From Natronospirales bacterium (lineage in GTDB: Bacteria > Pseudomonadota > Gammaproteobacteria > Natronospirales > REEB76): a stretch of DNA of 62,081 nucleotides. This document shows, piece by piece, positions 9,514-17,765 of the stretch (positions within the stretch are counted from its first letter, which is position 1; each line of letters starts with the position of its first letter). The stretch covers positions 1 through 62,081 of the forward strand of contig JAKAXB010000013.1 of assembly GCA_021816765.1 (NCBI GenBank), written 5' to 3'. The notes below the pieces were generated by a model. That model did no database searches. It was given only the letters and a program-made list of their open reading frames with translations, and was not told the origin of the DNA. The translations under genes were made by a program, and so were the position numbers.

Positions 9514-9694
9514 GTCAAAGCCCGTCAGTCAGCCCAGGCAACCGTTGGCCGGTGGTGGCGGGTTAGCGCCTACGTCTGCATCCCCGCGTGATCCCTACGC
9601 GGTACTCGATGATCTGATGGTGGTGGTCGAGGCGCTGTGCCCGCGCTGGCCGGCACGCGACATGTTCAAGGACGGCGGTGACTTCCGGCTGTGA
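9488..9694 (+). CDS. Small hypothetical protein overlapping the nucleotidyltransferase gene
   Basis: A 68-residue frame whose first 26 bp overlap the end of the nucleotidyltransferase gene in another frame. The N-terminal half is Ser/Pro/Gly-rich and looks disordered. The C-terminal half (DPYAVLDDLMVVVEALCPRW then FKDGGDFRL) looks like a genuine small folded segment. Translational coupling to the upstream gene is likely. It may be the partner of the nucleotidyltransferase; no family is recognised. Confidence 0.5.
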   Translation: MKSSVKSTESKPVSQPRQPLAGGGGLAPTSASPRDPYAVLDDLMVVVEALCPRWPARDMFKDGGDFRL

Positions 9695-9783
9695 AAACAA
9701 GGTTTCCTGCCCGCGACTTGTTTTTTCCACGACGGGAAAGACTATGGTTGTGACAACCGCATGCCTTGACTGACTGCTGTGGC

Positions 9784-9984
9784 ATGTCTGTGAACAGCAC
9801 CGAGACCGTTGATATCCAGTGCCCCTATTGCGGCGAGACTGTCGGGATCATCGTGGATTGCTCCGTGGAGAATCAGAATTATATAGAAGACTGCCAGGTG
9901 TGCTGCCGGCCCATCAACCTGGCGGTGGTGATTGACGGAGAAGGGGTACCGGTCGTCGAAATCTCGCAGGAAGACGAGGTGTGA
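9784..9984 (+). CDS. CPXCG motif-containing cysteine-rich protein
   Basis: A 66-residue zinc-ribbon protein. C13-P-Y-C16-G and C37-Q-V-C40 give two CxxC knuckles, and the acidic tail EISQEDEV is usual for this widely conserved small family. ATG 9784 is used; an in-frame TTG at 9766 would add six residues. The function of the family is unknown. Confidence 0.75.
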   Translation: MSVNSTETVDIQCPYCGETVGIIVDCSVENQNYIEDCQVCCRPINLAVVIDGEGVPVVEISQEDEV

Positions 9985-10093
9985 GGTTTTAGACCGGGAG
10001 AGCGTGGCGTATAGCGAAGCACAGGTTCCTGAACGGGCGGGGTGCCGCTACGCCGACCGCAGGTGGTTCCAGCAGATTGTCAGCGGTGTCGTT

Positions 10094-10252
10094 TCAGGAC
10101 TGACCGCTTTCGTCTTTCGGGAGCACGGCGCCGTCGTCCTCCGGCGATTTGGCCGCATTCTTGGCCTGCTTCTTCAGGCGCTTGTCTTCCTGCTTCTTTT
10201 TTCTGGCCAGATCTCGCTGGCGTTTGTCGTACTTGTAGTTAACCTTGGCCAT
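10094..10252 (-). CDS. Small highly charged Lys/Arg-rich protein
   Basis: A 52-residue gene on the minus strand, starting MAKVNYKYDKRQRDLARKKK and ending KDESGQS. AGGAAGG sits seven bases before the ATG. The N-terminal ~35 residues are a strongly basic, helix-forming stretch; the tail is acidic and polar. I recall similar short lysine-rich proteins in other proteobacteria but know of no proven role; a nucleic-acid or ribosome-associated protein would fit the charge. It lies between the CPXCG gene and cbpA. Confidence 0.6.
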   Translation of the reverse strand: MAKVNYKYDKRQRDLARKKKQEDKRLKKQAKNAAKSPEDDGAVLPKDESGQS

Positions 10253-10424
10253 GGGTATTCCTTCCTGCGGATGCCGCAGTATAAGGCAAGCATCGGCTCA
10301 AGGGGACTTTGCCCGGCAAACATGCCGGTTGCGCATGCTCCGGTATAGGCTAGAGCCACGTTCAGGCGGTATATTGTGAGTTTGCCGCATCCGGTTGGTT
10401 GAACCACCAGTTGGCGAATCCACA

Positions 10425-11387
10425 ATGAAATACAAAGACTATTACGACGTGCTCGGTGTGAAACGCGGCGCCGGTGAGGCGGATATCAAGGCGGCTTACC
10501 GCAAGCTGGCGCGTAAATACCATCCTGACGTTTCCAGGGAAGCGGATGCGGAGGTGCGCTTCAAGGAGATCGCGGAGGCCTATCAGACTCTCAAGGATGC
10601 GGAGAAGCGCGCGGCTTACGATCAATTGGGTCAGCAGCAGCCCGGACAGGATTTCCGGCCGCCGCCGGATTGGCAGAAGCAGTACGGCGAAACGCAGTTT
10701 GCGTTCGACGACATTGATCTGGCTGACCTGTTTGCCGGTCTGCGCGGCGGCAGGCAGCACTCCGGGCAGGCGCGCGCGAACATGCCGATGCCGGGACAGG
10801 ATTACGAAATCCCGGTGAGCATTACGCTCGAGCAGGCGTATCGCGGCACCGATGTGGACCTGGACCTGAGTATGCCGGAATACGCTGCGGATGGAGCGCT
10901 GCGCCGGGTGCCGCGTACCTTCCGGGCGCACATCCCCAAAGGCGCCACGGACGGACAACGCCTGCGCGTGCCCGCCAAGGGTGGCAAGGGACTGAACGGC
11001 GGCCGCGACGGCGACCTGTACCTCAATATCACTCTGCACCCGCATTCCGTCTTCCGCGTGAGCGGTCACGATCTGTATATGGATCTGCCGCTGGCGCCAT
11101 GGGAGGCGGCGCTGGGTGCCAGCATCGAGGTGCCGACGCCCGGCGGTCTTGTCCGGCTCAAGGTATCCCCGGGAACCCGGGCCGGTCAGCAACTGCGCCT
11201 TCCGAAGCGCGGGCTGCCCAGGCCGCGCAGCGGCGAAGGCGATCTTTTCGTCATCGTGCAGATCGTGATGCCGGGTACCATGAGCGAAAAGGAACGCGTT
11301 CTTTACAAACAGTTGGCGGAAGCGACGAAATTCGATCCGCGCACACAGTTCAGGCAGGAGGTGAGGAATGAGAACAGAACTCACTGA
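10425..11387 (+). CDS. cbpA: Curved DNA-binding protein / DnaJ-class co-chaperone CbpA
   Basis: A 320-residue DnaJ-family protein. The J domain occupies residues 1-70 with the diagnostic HPD at 33-35, which stimulates the ATPase of DnaK. A G/F-poor linker follows, then the two beta-barrel substrate-binding domains of DnaJ C-terminal type (residues ~115-300), with no zinc-finger, as expected for CbpA. The start at 10425 is chosen because MKYKDYYDVLGV is the family N-terminus. In E. coli CbpA also binds curved DNA and is inhibited by CbpM, whose gene follows with a 20-bp overlap. Confidence 0.93.
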   Translation: MKYKDYYDVLGVKRGAGEADIKAAYRKLARKYHPDVSREADAEVRFKEIAEAYQTLKDAEKRAAYDQLGQQQPGQDFRPPPDWQKQYGETQFAFDDIDLADLFAGLRGGRQHSGQARANMPMPGQDYEIPVSITLEQAYRGTDVDLDLSMPEYAADGALRRVPRTFRAHIPKGATDGQRLRVPAKGGKGLNGGRDGDLYLNITLHPHSVFRVSGHDLYMDLPLAPWEAALGASIEVPTPGGLVRLKVSPGTRAGQQLRLPKRGLPRPRSGEGDLFVIVQIVMPGTMSEKERVLYKQLAEATKFDPRTQFRQEVRNENRTH

Positions 11388-11691
11388 AATACTCTGGCTG
11401 GATGAGCACCATGACCTGCCCCTGACAAGGCTGGCTGAACTGTCGGGCCTGTCGGAAGCGGAACTCCGCGAGCTGATGGATTACGGCGTGCTTCCGCCGG
11501 CCGATCCTGGTGCACCGCAATTAAACTTTCACTCCGATTGCATCGTGATCGCAAGGACCGCCTGCCGCTTGCGTGATGAACTTGAGCTGGATGTGCACGG
11601 CCTGGCCTTGATTCTGAGCTTGCTCGATCGCGTGCATGATCTCGAAGCGCAATTGAACGATCTCAGGGCACGGGGTAGCCACGGGGCGTGA
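11368..11691 (+). CDS. cbpM: Chaperone modulator CbpM
   Basis: A 107-residue helical protein of the CbpM/MerR-like family. It overlaps the end of cbpA by 20 bp and carries a GGAGG just before its ATG inside cbpA. Residues 17-40 form the MerR-like helix-turn-helix (LTRLAELSGLSEAELRELMD), and the C-terminal LEAQLNDLRA helix is typical. CbpM binds the J domain of CbpA and blocks both its co-chaperone and DNA-binding activity. Confidence 0.9.
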   Translation: MRTELTEILWLDEHHDLPLTRLAELSGLSEAELRELMDYGVLPPADPGAPQLNFHSDCIVIARTACRLRDELELDVHGLALILSLLDRVHDLEAQLNDLRARGSHGA

Positions 11692-11806
11692 GCAACTTCT
11701 GAGCCATGCGCTTTGCGTGAGACCCTGTCTGCGGATAAAGTGAGGTTATGAGTCGGGCGCCCCGGGCGTCCGGTATGTTTGTTCCACCACCACGAGGAAT
11801 CCCGCA

Positions 11807-13939
11807 ATGTTGCGCACTGTTACGCTTACCCTGGTGGGCGCGCTGCTGCTCGGTGCATCCAGCCTGTCCGCGGCTTCGGAGCCCGCTGCCATGAACCGTA
11901 CCAATCCCCTGCTCACCCCCAGCACGCTGCCGTTCCAGGCGCCGCCTTTCAATAAGATCAAGGACAGTGACTACCTGCCGGCCATCGAGGCGGGCATCAA
12001 GCAGCAGTTGGCGGAGGTCAGGAAGATCTCCGGCAACCCGGCGCCGCCCACGTTCGATAACACCCTGGTGGCGCTGGAGAAGAGCGGCCAACTGCTGAAC
12101 CGCGTGATGGGGGTGTTCAACGGCGTGAGTTCCGCCAACACCGACCCCGCGCTGCAGCAGGTGCAGGAGAAAATCGCGCCGCAACTGGCCGCGGCCAATG
12201 ATGCGATCTTCCTCAATTCCAGGCTGTTCAAGCGCGTGCAGGCCATCTATCAGGAACGCGACCGCCTCAAGCTCAGTCCCGAATCCCGGCGGCTCATCTG
12301 GTATTACCATCAGCAATTCGTGCATGCGGGTGCCCAGTTGGCCGGCGCCGACAAGGCCAGGCTCAGGAAACTCAACGAGGAAGAAGCAGCGCTCCGCGTG
12401 AAATTCATGAACCAGCTCCTGGCCGGCACCCAATCGGCCGCACTGGTGGTGAGCAACAAGGCGGAGCTGGCCGGCCTTTCCCAGGCTGAGCTGGAGGCGG
12501 CGGCCGACGCCGCCCAGGCCCGCGGCCTCAGGGGAAAGTGGCTCATCACCCTGCAGAACACCACCCAGCAGCCGCTGCTGTCGCAACTCACCGACCGTGC
12601 CACCCGCAAGCGGCTTTTCGAGGCTTCCTGGAACCGCACCGAGCGCGGCGGCCCGGACGACACGCGTGCCACCATCGCACGCATCGCCCGGATACGCGCC
12701 GAGAAGGCGCAGCTCCTCGGCTATCCGGACTTCGCCGCCTGGCGGCTGACGGACCAGATGGCCAAGACGCCGGCGAACGTCAACGGCTTTCTTGACAAGC
12801 TGGCGCCCGCCGCCACCCACCGGGCGACCGAGGAGGCGGCCGAACTCCAGCAGATCATTTACAAGGACGGCGGCAAGTTCAAACTCGAACCCTGGGACTG
12901 GGATTTCTACGCCGGGCAGCTGCGCAAACAGAAATACAATCTCGATGAATCGGAGATCAAGCCGTATTTCCAGGTCTATCGCGTGCTGGAGGACGGCGTG
13001 TTCTACGCCGCCCATGAACTCTACGGCGTGACTTTCAAGCGGCGCCACGACATTCCCGTTTACCAGAAGGACGTGCGCGTGTACGAGGTGTACGACTACA
13101 ACGGCAAGCCGCTGGGCCTGTTCTACTGTGACTACTTCAAGCGCGACAACAAGTCCGGCGGCGCCTGGATGGACAACTTCGTGGTGCAGTCGAAGCTGCT
13201 GCACCAGATGCCGGTGATCTACAACGTCGCCAACTTCACCAAGCCGGCGCCGGGCCAGCCCGCGCTCATCAGCTTTGGCGACGTGGTCACCATGTTCCAC
13301 GAGTTCGGCCACGCCCTCAACGGCTTTTTCGCGGATCAGGAATATCCGAGCCTGTCCGGCACCGCCACGGCACGCGACTTCGTGGAATTTCCCTCGCAGT
13401 TCAACGAGCACTGGGCGCTTGATCCCAAGGTGCTGGCCCATTACGCCATCAACTACAAGAACGGCAAGCCCATGTCCAAGGAACTGGTGGACAAGCTCAT
13501 CAACGCCAGGTATTTCAACGCCGGCTACAAGATGACGGAACTGGTGGAAGCCGCGGAACTGGACATGCAATGGCACAGCCTGCCGGGCAGCGCGCCGCTG
13601 CAGAATGTGGACCGGTTCGAAACCAGGGCGCTGGAGCGTACCCACGTCTATCTGCCGCAGGTGCCGCCGCGTTACCGTTCCAGCTACTTCCTGCACATCT
13701 GGGCCAACGGTTATCAGGCCGGATACTATTCGTACCTGTGGACCGCGATGCTGGCGGACGACGGTTATGCATGGTGCGTGCAGCACGGCGGGCTGACCCG
13801 CGCCAACGGCCAGCGCTTCCGCGACTTGGTGCTGTCGCGGGGCAACACAGAGGATTACGCCATCATGTTCCGTAACTTCTACGGCCGCGATCCCGAGATC
13901 GGACCGATGCTCAAGGACCGCGGATTGAGCGGCAGCTGA
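11807..13939 (+). CDS. dcp: M3 family peptidyl-dipeptidase (Dcp-like)
   Basis: A 710-residue zinc metallopeptidase of family M3 (thimet/oligopeptidase). Residues 1-23 are a signal peptide ending near LSAAS, so the enzyme is probably periplasmic. The zinc site is H498-E499-F-G-H502 with the third ligand Glu527 in FVEFPSQ, and the C-terminal region contains the substrate-binding YRSSYF and GYQAGYY segments. E. coli Dcp is ~680 residues and removes C-terminal dipeptides; oligopeptidase A (PrlC) is the alternative, but the signal peptide and NEHW after the third ligand favour Dcp. It stands alone, with a hairpin just after the stop. Confidence 0.9.
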   Translation: MLRTVTLTLVGALLLGASSLSAASEPAAMNRTNPLLTPSTLPFQAPPFNKIKDSDYLPAIEAGIKQQLAEVRKISGNPAPPTFDNTLVALEKSGQLLNRVMGVFNGVSSANTDPALQQVQEKIAPQLAAANDAIFLNSRLFKRVQAIYQERDRLKLSPESRRLIWYYHQQFVHAGAQLAGADKARLRKLNEEEAALRVKFMNQLLAGTQSAALVVSNKAELAGLSQAELEAAADAAQARGLRGKWLITLQNTTQQPLLSQLTDRATRKRLFEASWNRTERGGPDDTRATIARIARIRAEKAQLLGYPDFAAWRLTDQMAKTPANVNGFLDKLAPAATHRATEEAAELQQIIYKDGGKFKLEPWDWDFYAGQLRKQKYNLDESEIKPYFQVYRVLEDGVFYAAHELYGVTFKRRHDIPVYQKDVRVYEVYDYNGKPLGLFYCDYFKRDNKSGGAWMDNFVVQSKLLHQMPVIYNVANFTKPAPGQPALISFGDVVTMFHEFGHALNGFFADQEYPSLSGTATARDFVEFPSQFNEHWALDPKVLAHYAINYKNGKPMSKELVDKLINARYFNAGYKMTELVEAAELDMQWHSLPGSAPLQNVDRFETRALERTHVYLPQVPPRYRSSYFLHIWANGYQAGYYSYLWTAMLADDGYAWCVQHGGLTRANGQRFRDLVLSRGNTEDYAIMFRNFYGRDPEIGPMLKDRGLSGS

Positions 13940-13956
13940 AGACAGTCATTGAGATG

Positions 13957-13979
13957 CGGGCCGGCTTCCTGCCGGCCCG
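13957..13979 (+). terminator. Hairpin after dcp, possible weak terminator
   Basis: A perfect 9-bp GC stem (CGGGCCGGC / GCCGGCCCG) with a TTCCT loop lies 18 bp after the dcp stop codon. It is followed by GCTCTTC rather than a run of T, so it may only slow polymerase or protect the mRNA end. Confidence 0.45.
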
Positions 13980-14037
13980 GCTCTTCAGACAGATGCCGGC
14001 AAGACAGATTTTGAAAGTTCGTCGGGGGTATCGGGAA

Positions 14038-14385
14038 ATGATCCATGAAGGCAGTTGTCCCTTCGGAAAGATTCAGTTACGAAGTGGAAGGTGACTGCAA
14101 GGAAGTGACGGAGTGCAATTGCGCCATCTGCAGCCGGCACGGACACCTGCTGTGGTTCGTGCCGCGCAACAAGCTGCGTCTCCAGACGCCCGAGTCGGAT
14201 CTCGCCCGCTGCACTTTCAACATCCGCAGGATTAAGCATCATTTCTGCCCGATCTGCGGTTGCGCGACGTTCGGCGAAGGTGCCGACAGTCGGGCGCAAA
14301 GATGGCCGCCGTGAGTGTGCGCTGTCTCGATGGGGTGGATCTCGCATCCCTCAGAATCAGTCACTTCGATGGGCAGAGTCTCTGA
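14038..14385 (+). pseudogene. GFA family protein, two frameshifts
   Basis: Remnant of a ~115-residue GFA/CENP-V-like protein. The start MIHEGSCPFGKI is in one frame (ATG 14038). The middle, SYEVEGDCKEVTECNCAICS through HHFCPICGCATFGEGADS, is in a second frame, and the end, KMAAVSVRCLDGVDLASLRI to TGA 14383-14385, is in a third. So one frameshift lies near 14071-14076 and another near 14293-14300. The first zinc pair is also altered: the expected CHCG is CPFG. Two shifts plus a lost ligand point to real decay more than sequencing error. The longest open frame (14045-14314) would encode only the middle part. Confidence 0.7.
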
Positions 14386-14544
14386 GACGTAATCGCATGC
14401 CGTCGTCGTGTGGCCGGGCTTCCCTGGTAGAGGGGTTTACTGATTATGTGATCGAGGCGCCTTGCCCAGTGCAGCAGGCACGCGTCAACTTCATTGGATA
14501 GTCCGCGTTATAGCTCATCAATACCGGGAACCGCAGGAAATGCC

Positions 14545-15456
14545 ATGAACCGGATAACCGCCGCGCTGGTGATCGCAGTCATACTTGCCGGGCCCTTGCT
14601 GGCCATGCCAACCCCGGCCTCGGCGCAGGTCAGCGTCGGTATTTCTGTGCGCATCGGTCCGCCGCCGCTGCCCGTGTATCCGCAGCCGTTTTGTCCCGGT
14701 ATCGGCTATATCTGGACCCCAGGCTACTGGGCTTATGGTCCTTACGGCTATTTCTGGGTGCCCGGAACGTGGGTTTTGGCACCGGCCGTGGGTTTCCTGT
14801 GGACACCCGGATATTGGGGCTGGCATGAGGGTTTTTATTGGTGGCATCCCGGTTACTGGGGTCGGCGCGTCGGCTTTTACGGCGGCATCAACTATGGCTA
14901 CGGTTACGCGGGTGTCGGCTATGCGGGCGGATACTGGCGTGGCCGTGCCTTCTATTACAACCGTGCGGTGAATAACGTGAACGTCACGGTTATTCACAAT
15001 ACCTACAACCGAACCGTGATCAACAATACGGTGAGTCGCGTCAGTTACAACGGCGGTCATGGCGGAATCAACCTGCGGCCGACACTCGGGGAAATGGCCA
15101 TGGCCCGTGAGGAACACATCCCGCCAACCGCCGCGCAACTTCATCAGGAGCGACTTGCCGGCACCCGGCGCACGCAACGGGCGTCCGTGAACCATGGCCG
15201 GCCCAGAATAGCGGCAACCGTCAGGCCGGGAAGGTTCAACGGCCGGGGAGTGACGCGGGCGATCCGTCCCGGATCTGGTTATCGCCCCGCTGCATACAAG
15301 GCTCGCCCGAATCGGGCGGCCTTGCGGCATGAGTATCCGCGCTCCGTGAGGCACGCATGGAATGCACCTGATTTCCGGAAACGCGCTTATTACCCGCATT
15401 CCAGGCGCCGCCGTCAACCCGGCAAAGGCGGTGGACCGCCTTTCTGGTCTGCGTAA
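14545..15456 (+). CDS. Secreted YXWGXW-type repeat protein
   Basis: A 303-residue exported protein with a signal peptide ending near TPASAQ. Residues ~45-130 contain repeated aromatic-glycine units (WTPGYWAYGPYGYFWVPGTW, WTPGYWGW, WHPGYWGRR), typical of proteins annotated as YXWGXW repeat-containing. The following region is Asn/Val-rich (NVNVTVIHNTYNRTVINN), and the C-terminal ~110 residues are very basic (Arg/Pro-rich). ATG 14545 has AGGAA upstream and starts directly at the signal peptide. The function is unknown; the cationic tail suggests binding to anionic surface polymers. It stands alone. Confidence 0.78.
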   Translation: MNRITAALVIAVILAGPLLAMPTPASAQVSVGISVRIGPPPLPVYPQPFCPGIGYIWTPGYWAYGPYGYFWVPGTWVLAPAVGFLWTPGYWGWHEGFYWWHPGYWGRRVGFYGGINYGYGYAGVGYAGGYWRGRAFYYNRAVNNVNVTVIHNTYNRTVINNTVSRVSYNGGHGGINLRPTLGEMAMAREEHIPPTAAQLHQERLAGTRRTQRASVNHGRPRIAATVRPGRFNGRGVTRAIRPGSGYRPAAYKARPNRAALRHEYPRSVRHAWNAPDFRKRAYYPHSRRRRQPGKGGGPPFWSA

Positions 15457-15741
15457 AGCATCTTGTCTGGCGGTGTTTCCCCGCATCGTCCAGGCGTGGT
15501 GCCTTCAGGTTCGATGAAATAACCTTCCGGTAACACACCAGCGCGAGGGGTTGTGGTGTTGTGCGGCGGACAACCAACTGTCACTTGGAGCGTACGGCAG
15601 CCATGCGTTGTGCGCGGTTTCCGGGTGCTCGGCCCAGCCTTTCCCCACGCGTCGGATTTCAGTCTGATAGTGTCCTGATTGACAGTGGCAGGTACCGGTC
15701 CAGGGTCCCAGCCGGCCGGATCCGGTCATTTGCAGTTGAAT

Positions 15742-16518
15742 TTATTCCTGCTTCGCGGAAATTGTCGCGGGGGCAGATTGCATCCGCGCATGTATGCGTT
15801 CCGTTTCGCTGCAGTGTTCCAGGATTTGTGCGCGTACCGCGGCGCACAGGGTGCGGGCGTCGTCGCCGCGCTTGCCGGCAGGGAAAATCGGCTCCAGCAC
15901 TTCCACCCACAGGTTGCCCGGACGCGGCCACCACGTGCCGTCCGGCAGGATATCGCGGCTGCCGTGGATGACCATGGGTACCACGGGGATGCCGGCACGG
16001 GTGGCGGCGATGAATGCCCCCAGGTGGAATGGCCGCAGTCCCGGCTCGCGGCAGAAGGTCCCCTCCGGAAACACCCCCAGGGAAACGCCGTCGCGTGCCA
16101 GTTGGATCAGGCGATTGGCATCATTGCGTGCGGTTTTGGTATCAAAACGCTCCACGAATTCCGAACCCAGCCGCGCCATCAACCGGCCCAGCAACGGCAC
16201 CCGCGTCACCTCGCGCTTGCTGACGAAACCGAAGCGCGGCGGCAGGGCGGCCATAAGCAACGGGCCGTCCAGGTAGCTGGCGTGGTTGCAGGCCAGGAAA
16301 CTGGGTCCCTCAGGGAGGTTTTCGAGACCGCTGACCTTGAGGGGCATGCCGGCCAGCGGGAAAACGATCCGGCCCGCCCGACAAGCCGCCCGCCGCCGCC
16401 GTTCCCGCCCCGGTAGGCAGATCACGCAGACGGCGGCCGGCAGCGCAAACAGCAGGGCGGCGGCCCCCACTCGCAGGGGGAAGAGCAGGCGGTACAGGGA
16501 AGTGAGCAGGTGCCTCAT
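15742..16518 (-). CDS. 1-acyl-sn-glycerol-3-phosphate acyltransferase family (PlsC-like)
   Basis: A 258-residue membrane-associated acyltransferase. The catalytic NHASYLD (H79, D84: the Hx4D motif) and the FPEGTF substrate-binding block are present, spaced as in PlsC. An N-terminal hydrophobic stretch (residues ~12-36) anchors it to the inner membrane. The family transfers acyl chains to lysophosphatidate or other lysolipids. ATG 16518 is chosen; a longer reading from 16557 (TTG) is possible because a GGGGAGGA lies about 21 bases upstream of the ATG. It is transcribed toward the YXWGXW gene and away from xerD. Confidence 0.85.
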   Translation of the reverse strand: MRHLLTSLYRLLFPLRVGAAALLFALPAAVCVICLPGRERRRRAACRAGRIVFPLAGMPLKVSGLENLPEGPSFLACNHASYLDGPLLMAALPPRFGFVSKREVTRVPLLGRLMARLGSEFVERFDTKTARNDANRLIQLARDGVSLGVFPEGTFCREPGLRPFHLGAFIAATRAGIPVVPMVIHGSRDILPDGTWWPRPGNLWVEVLEPIFPAGKRGDDARTLCAAVRAQILEHCSETERIHARMQSAPATISAKQE

Positions 16519-16642
16519 GACCGCGAGCAGTATCCGAATTCCTCCCCGAGCTCGCAAACAGGAGGGAATGCGTTAATATTTGACATAACAATACGAGTTA
16601 TGGCATTGTGAATAAGGTTATATATGCTTAGACTCATTGCAT

Positions 16643-16670
16643 TTGACATGTTATTTGTGTACAAAATAAT
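16643..16670 (+). promoter_or_regulatory. Predicted sigma-70 promoter of xerD
   Basis: TTGACA (16643-16648) and AATAAT (16665-16670) separated by 16 bp lie in an AT-rich stretch just before xerD. The -35 is a perfect match and the -10 matches five of six. The implied transcript would start about 18 bases before the ATG at 16695. Confidence 0.6.
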
Positions 16671-16694
16671 ACCGCCAGCAGGGTGAGGTGCCCC

Positions 16695-17654
16695 ATGTCT
16701 GTATATGTAAACACTGACAAGACGCCACACGATATCCATGCGATGACTCATCACACTGCTCCGACGGAGAGTTCGCGGGAAGTGGAACGCTTTCTCGACG
16801 CCATGTGGAGCGAGCGTGGACTGGCCGATAATACCCTTGCCGCCTACCGCGCGGATCTGGCAGGTCTCAGCCGCTGGCTCGATATGCAAGGCGTATCGCT
16901 TGCCGATGTGGGCCGTGATCATCTGCTGAGCTTCCTCGCCTGGCGTGTGCAACACGGCGCACGACCGCGGTCCACCGCGCGGCAGTTGTCCAGCATCCGT
17001 CGCTTTTATCGTTACATGATACGTGAGGGACATATCAGTGAGGATCCGAGCACGCGCATCGATATGCCGAAGCTCGGCCGTCCGCTGCCCAGGTCCCTCA
17101 CGGAGTCAGAAGTGATTGCCCTGCTCAAAGCGCCCAATGTGGCCGAGTCACTCGGCTTCCGCGATCGCTCCATGCTGGAACTGCTGTATGCCACCGGCCT
17201 GCGCGTGTCGGAGCTTGTCACCCTGCGCATCGACCAGGTGAATCTGCGCCAGGGCGTGGTGCGCGTGCTCGGTAAGGGCAGCCGCGAGCGTCTTGTGCCC
17301 ATGGGCGAAGAGGCGCAAAGCTGGCTGGAGAAATATATCGCCGGCGCGCGGCTGGAAATCCTGGGCGCCCAGCAGACTGATTATCTTTTCCCCACGCGCC
17401 GCAGCGTGCATATGACCCGCCAGGCGTTCTGGCACATCATCAAACGCTATGCAAAGAAGGCGGACATCCATACCGTGCTCTCGCCGCACACGTTGCGCCA
17501 CGCTTTTGCCACGCATCTGCTCAACCACGGCGCAGACCTGCGTGTGGTACAGATGCTATTGGGTCACAGTGATGTGTCCACCACGCAGATTTACACCCAC
17601 GTGGCCCGCGAGCGTCTGAAGGATCTGCATAGCCAGCACCATCCGCGCGGCTGA
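16695..17654 (+). CDS. xerD: Site-specific tyrosine recombinase XerD
   Basis: A 319-residue tyrosine recombinase. The N-terminal SAM-like DNA-binding domain (residues ~25-110) includes the NTLAAYRADL motif, and the catalytic domain has the Arg in ATGLRVSELV, the HTLRHAFATHLL box, LGHSDVSTTQIY and the nucleophile Tyr300. With XerC it resolves chromosome dimers at dif. The start at 16695 has AGGGTGAGG upstream; ATG 16743 would give a 303-residue protein nearer the usual ~298 length, so the first 16 residues are uncertain. No phage genes flank it, and dsbC follows ~110 bp downstream, as in several gammaproteobacteria, so it is the housekeeping recombinase rather than an integrase. Confidence 0.93.
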   Translation: MSVYVNTDKTPHDIHAMTHHTAPTESSREVERFLDAMWSERGLADNTLAAYRADLAGLSRWLDMQGVSLADVGRDHLLSFLAWRVQHGARPRSTARQLSSIRRFYRYMIREGHISEDPSTRIDMPKLGRPLPRSLTESEVIALLKAPNVAESLGFRDRSMLELLYATGLRVSELVTLRIDQVNLRQGVVRVLGKGSRERLVPMGEEAQSWLEKYIAGARLEILGAQQTDYLFPTRRSVHMTRQAFWHIIKRYAKKADIHTVLSPHTLRHAFATHLLNHGADLRVVQMLLGHSDVSTTQIYTHVARERLKDLHSQHHPRG

Positions 17655-17765
17655 TTGCCGCGGTCCGCCCGCTTACTGCCGTCGGCAACAGCGCATATCA
17701 TCCGCAGATGGGAACGCGCAGCCGCAGGCGTTGTCTCAACCAGTCATGGCCAGGTTCAGTTTTCT

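Noticed and set aside
11663-13786. 707-codon open frame on the minus strand opposite dcp
   Set aside because: It is a high-GC shadow of the M3 peptidase gene; its translation is rich in Arg, His and Gly with no domain.
15505-15729. Minus-strand frame containing GTCHCQSGHYQ, like a GFA N-terminus
   Set aside because: Only one short zinc-like motif matches and the rest has no GFA features; no ribosome site.
16578-16608. Second ATTTGACAT element upstream of xerD as a promoter
   Set aside because: The TTGACA at 16580-16585 has only GCATTG at the right distance for a -10.
16695-17654. XerD as a phage or island integrase
   Set aside because: No att-like repeats or phage genes flank it, and its sequence and dsbC neighbour match the housekeeping recombinase.
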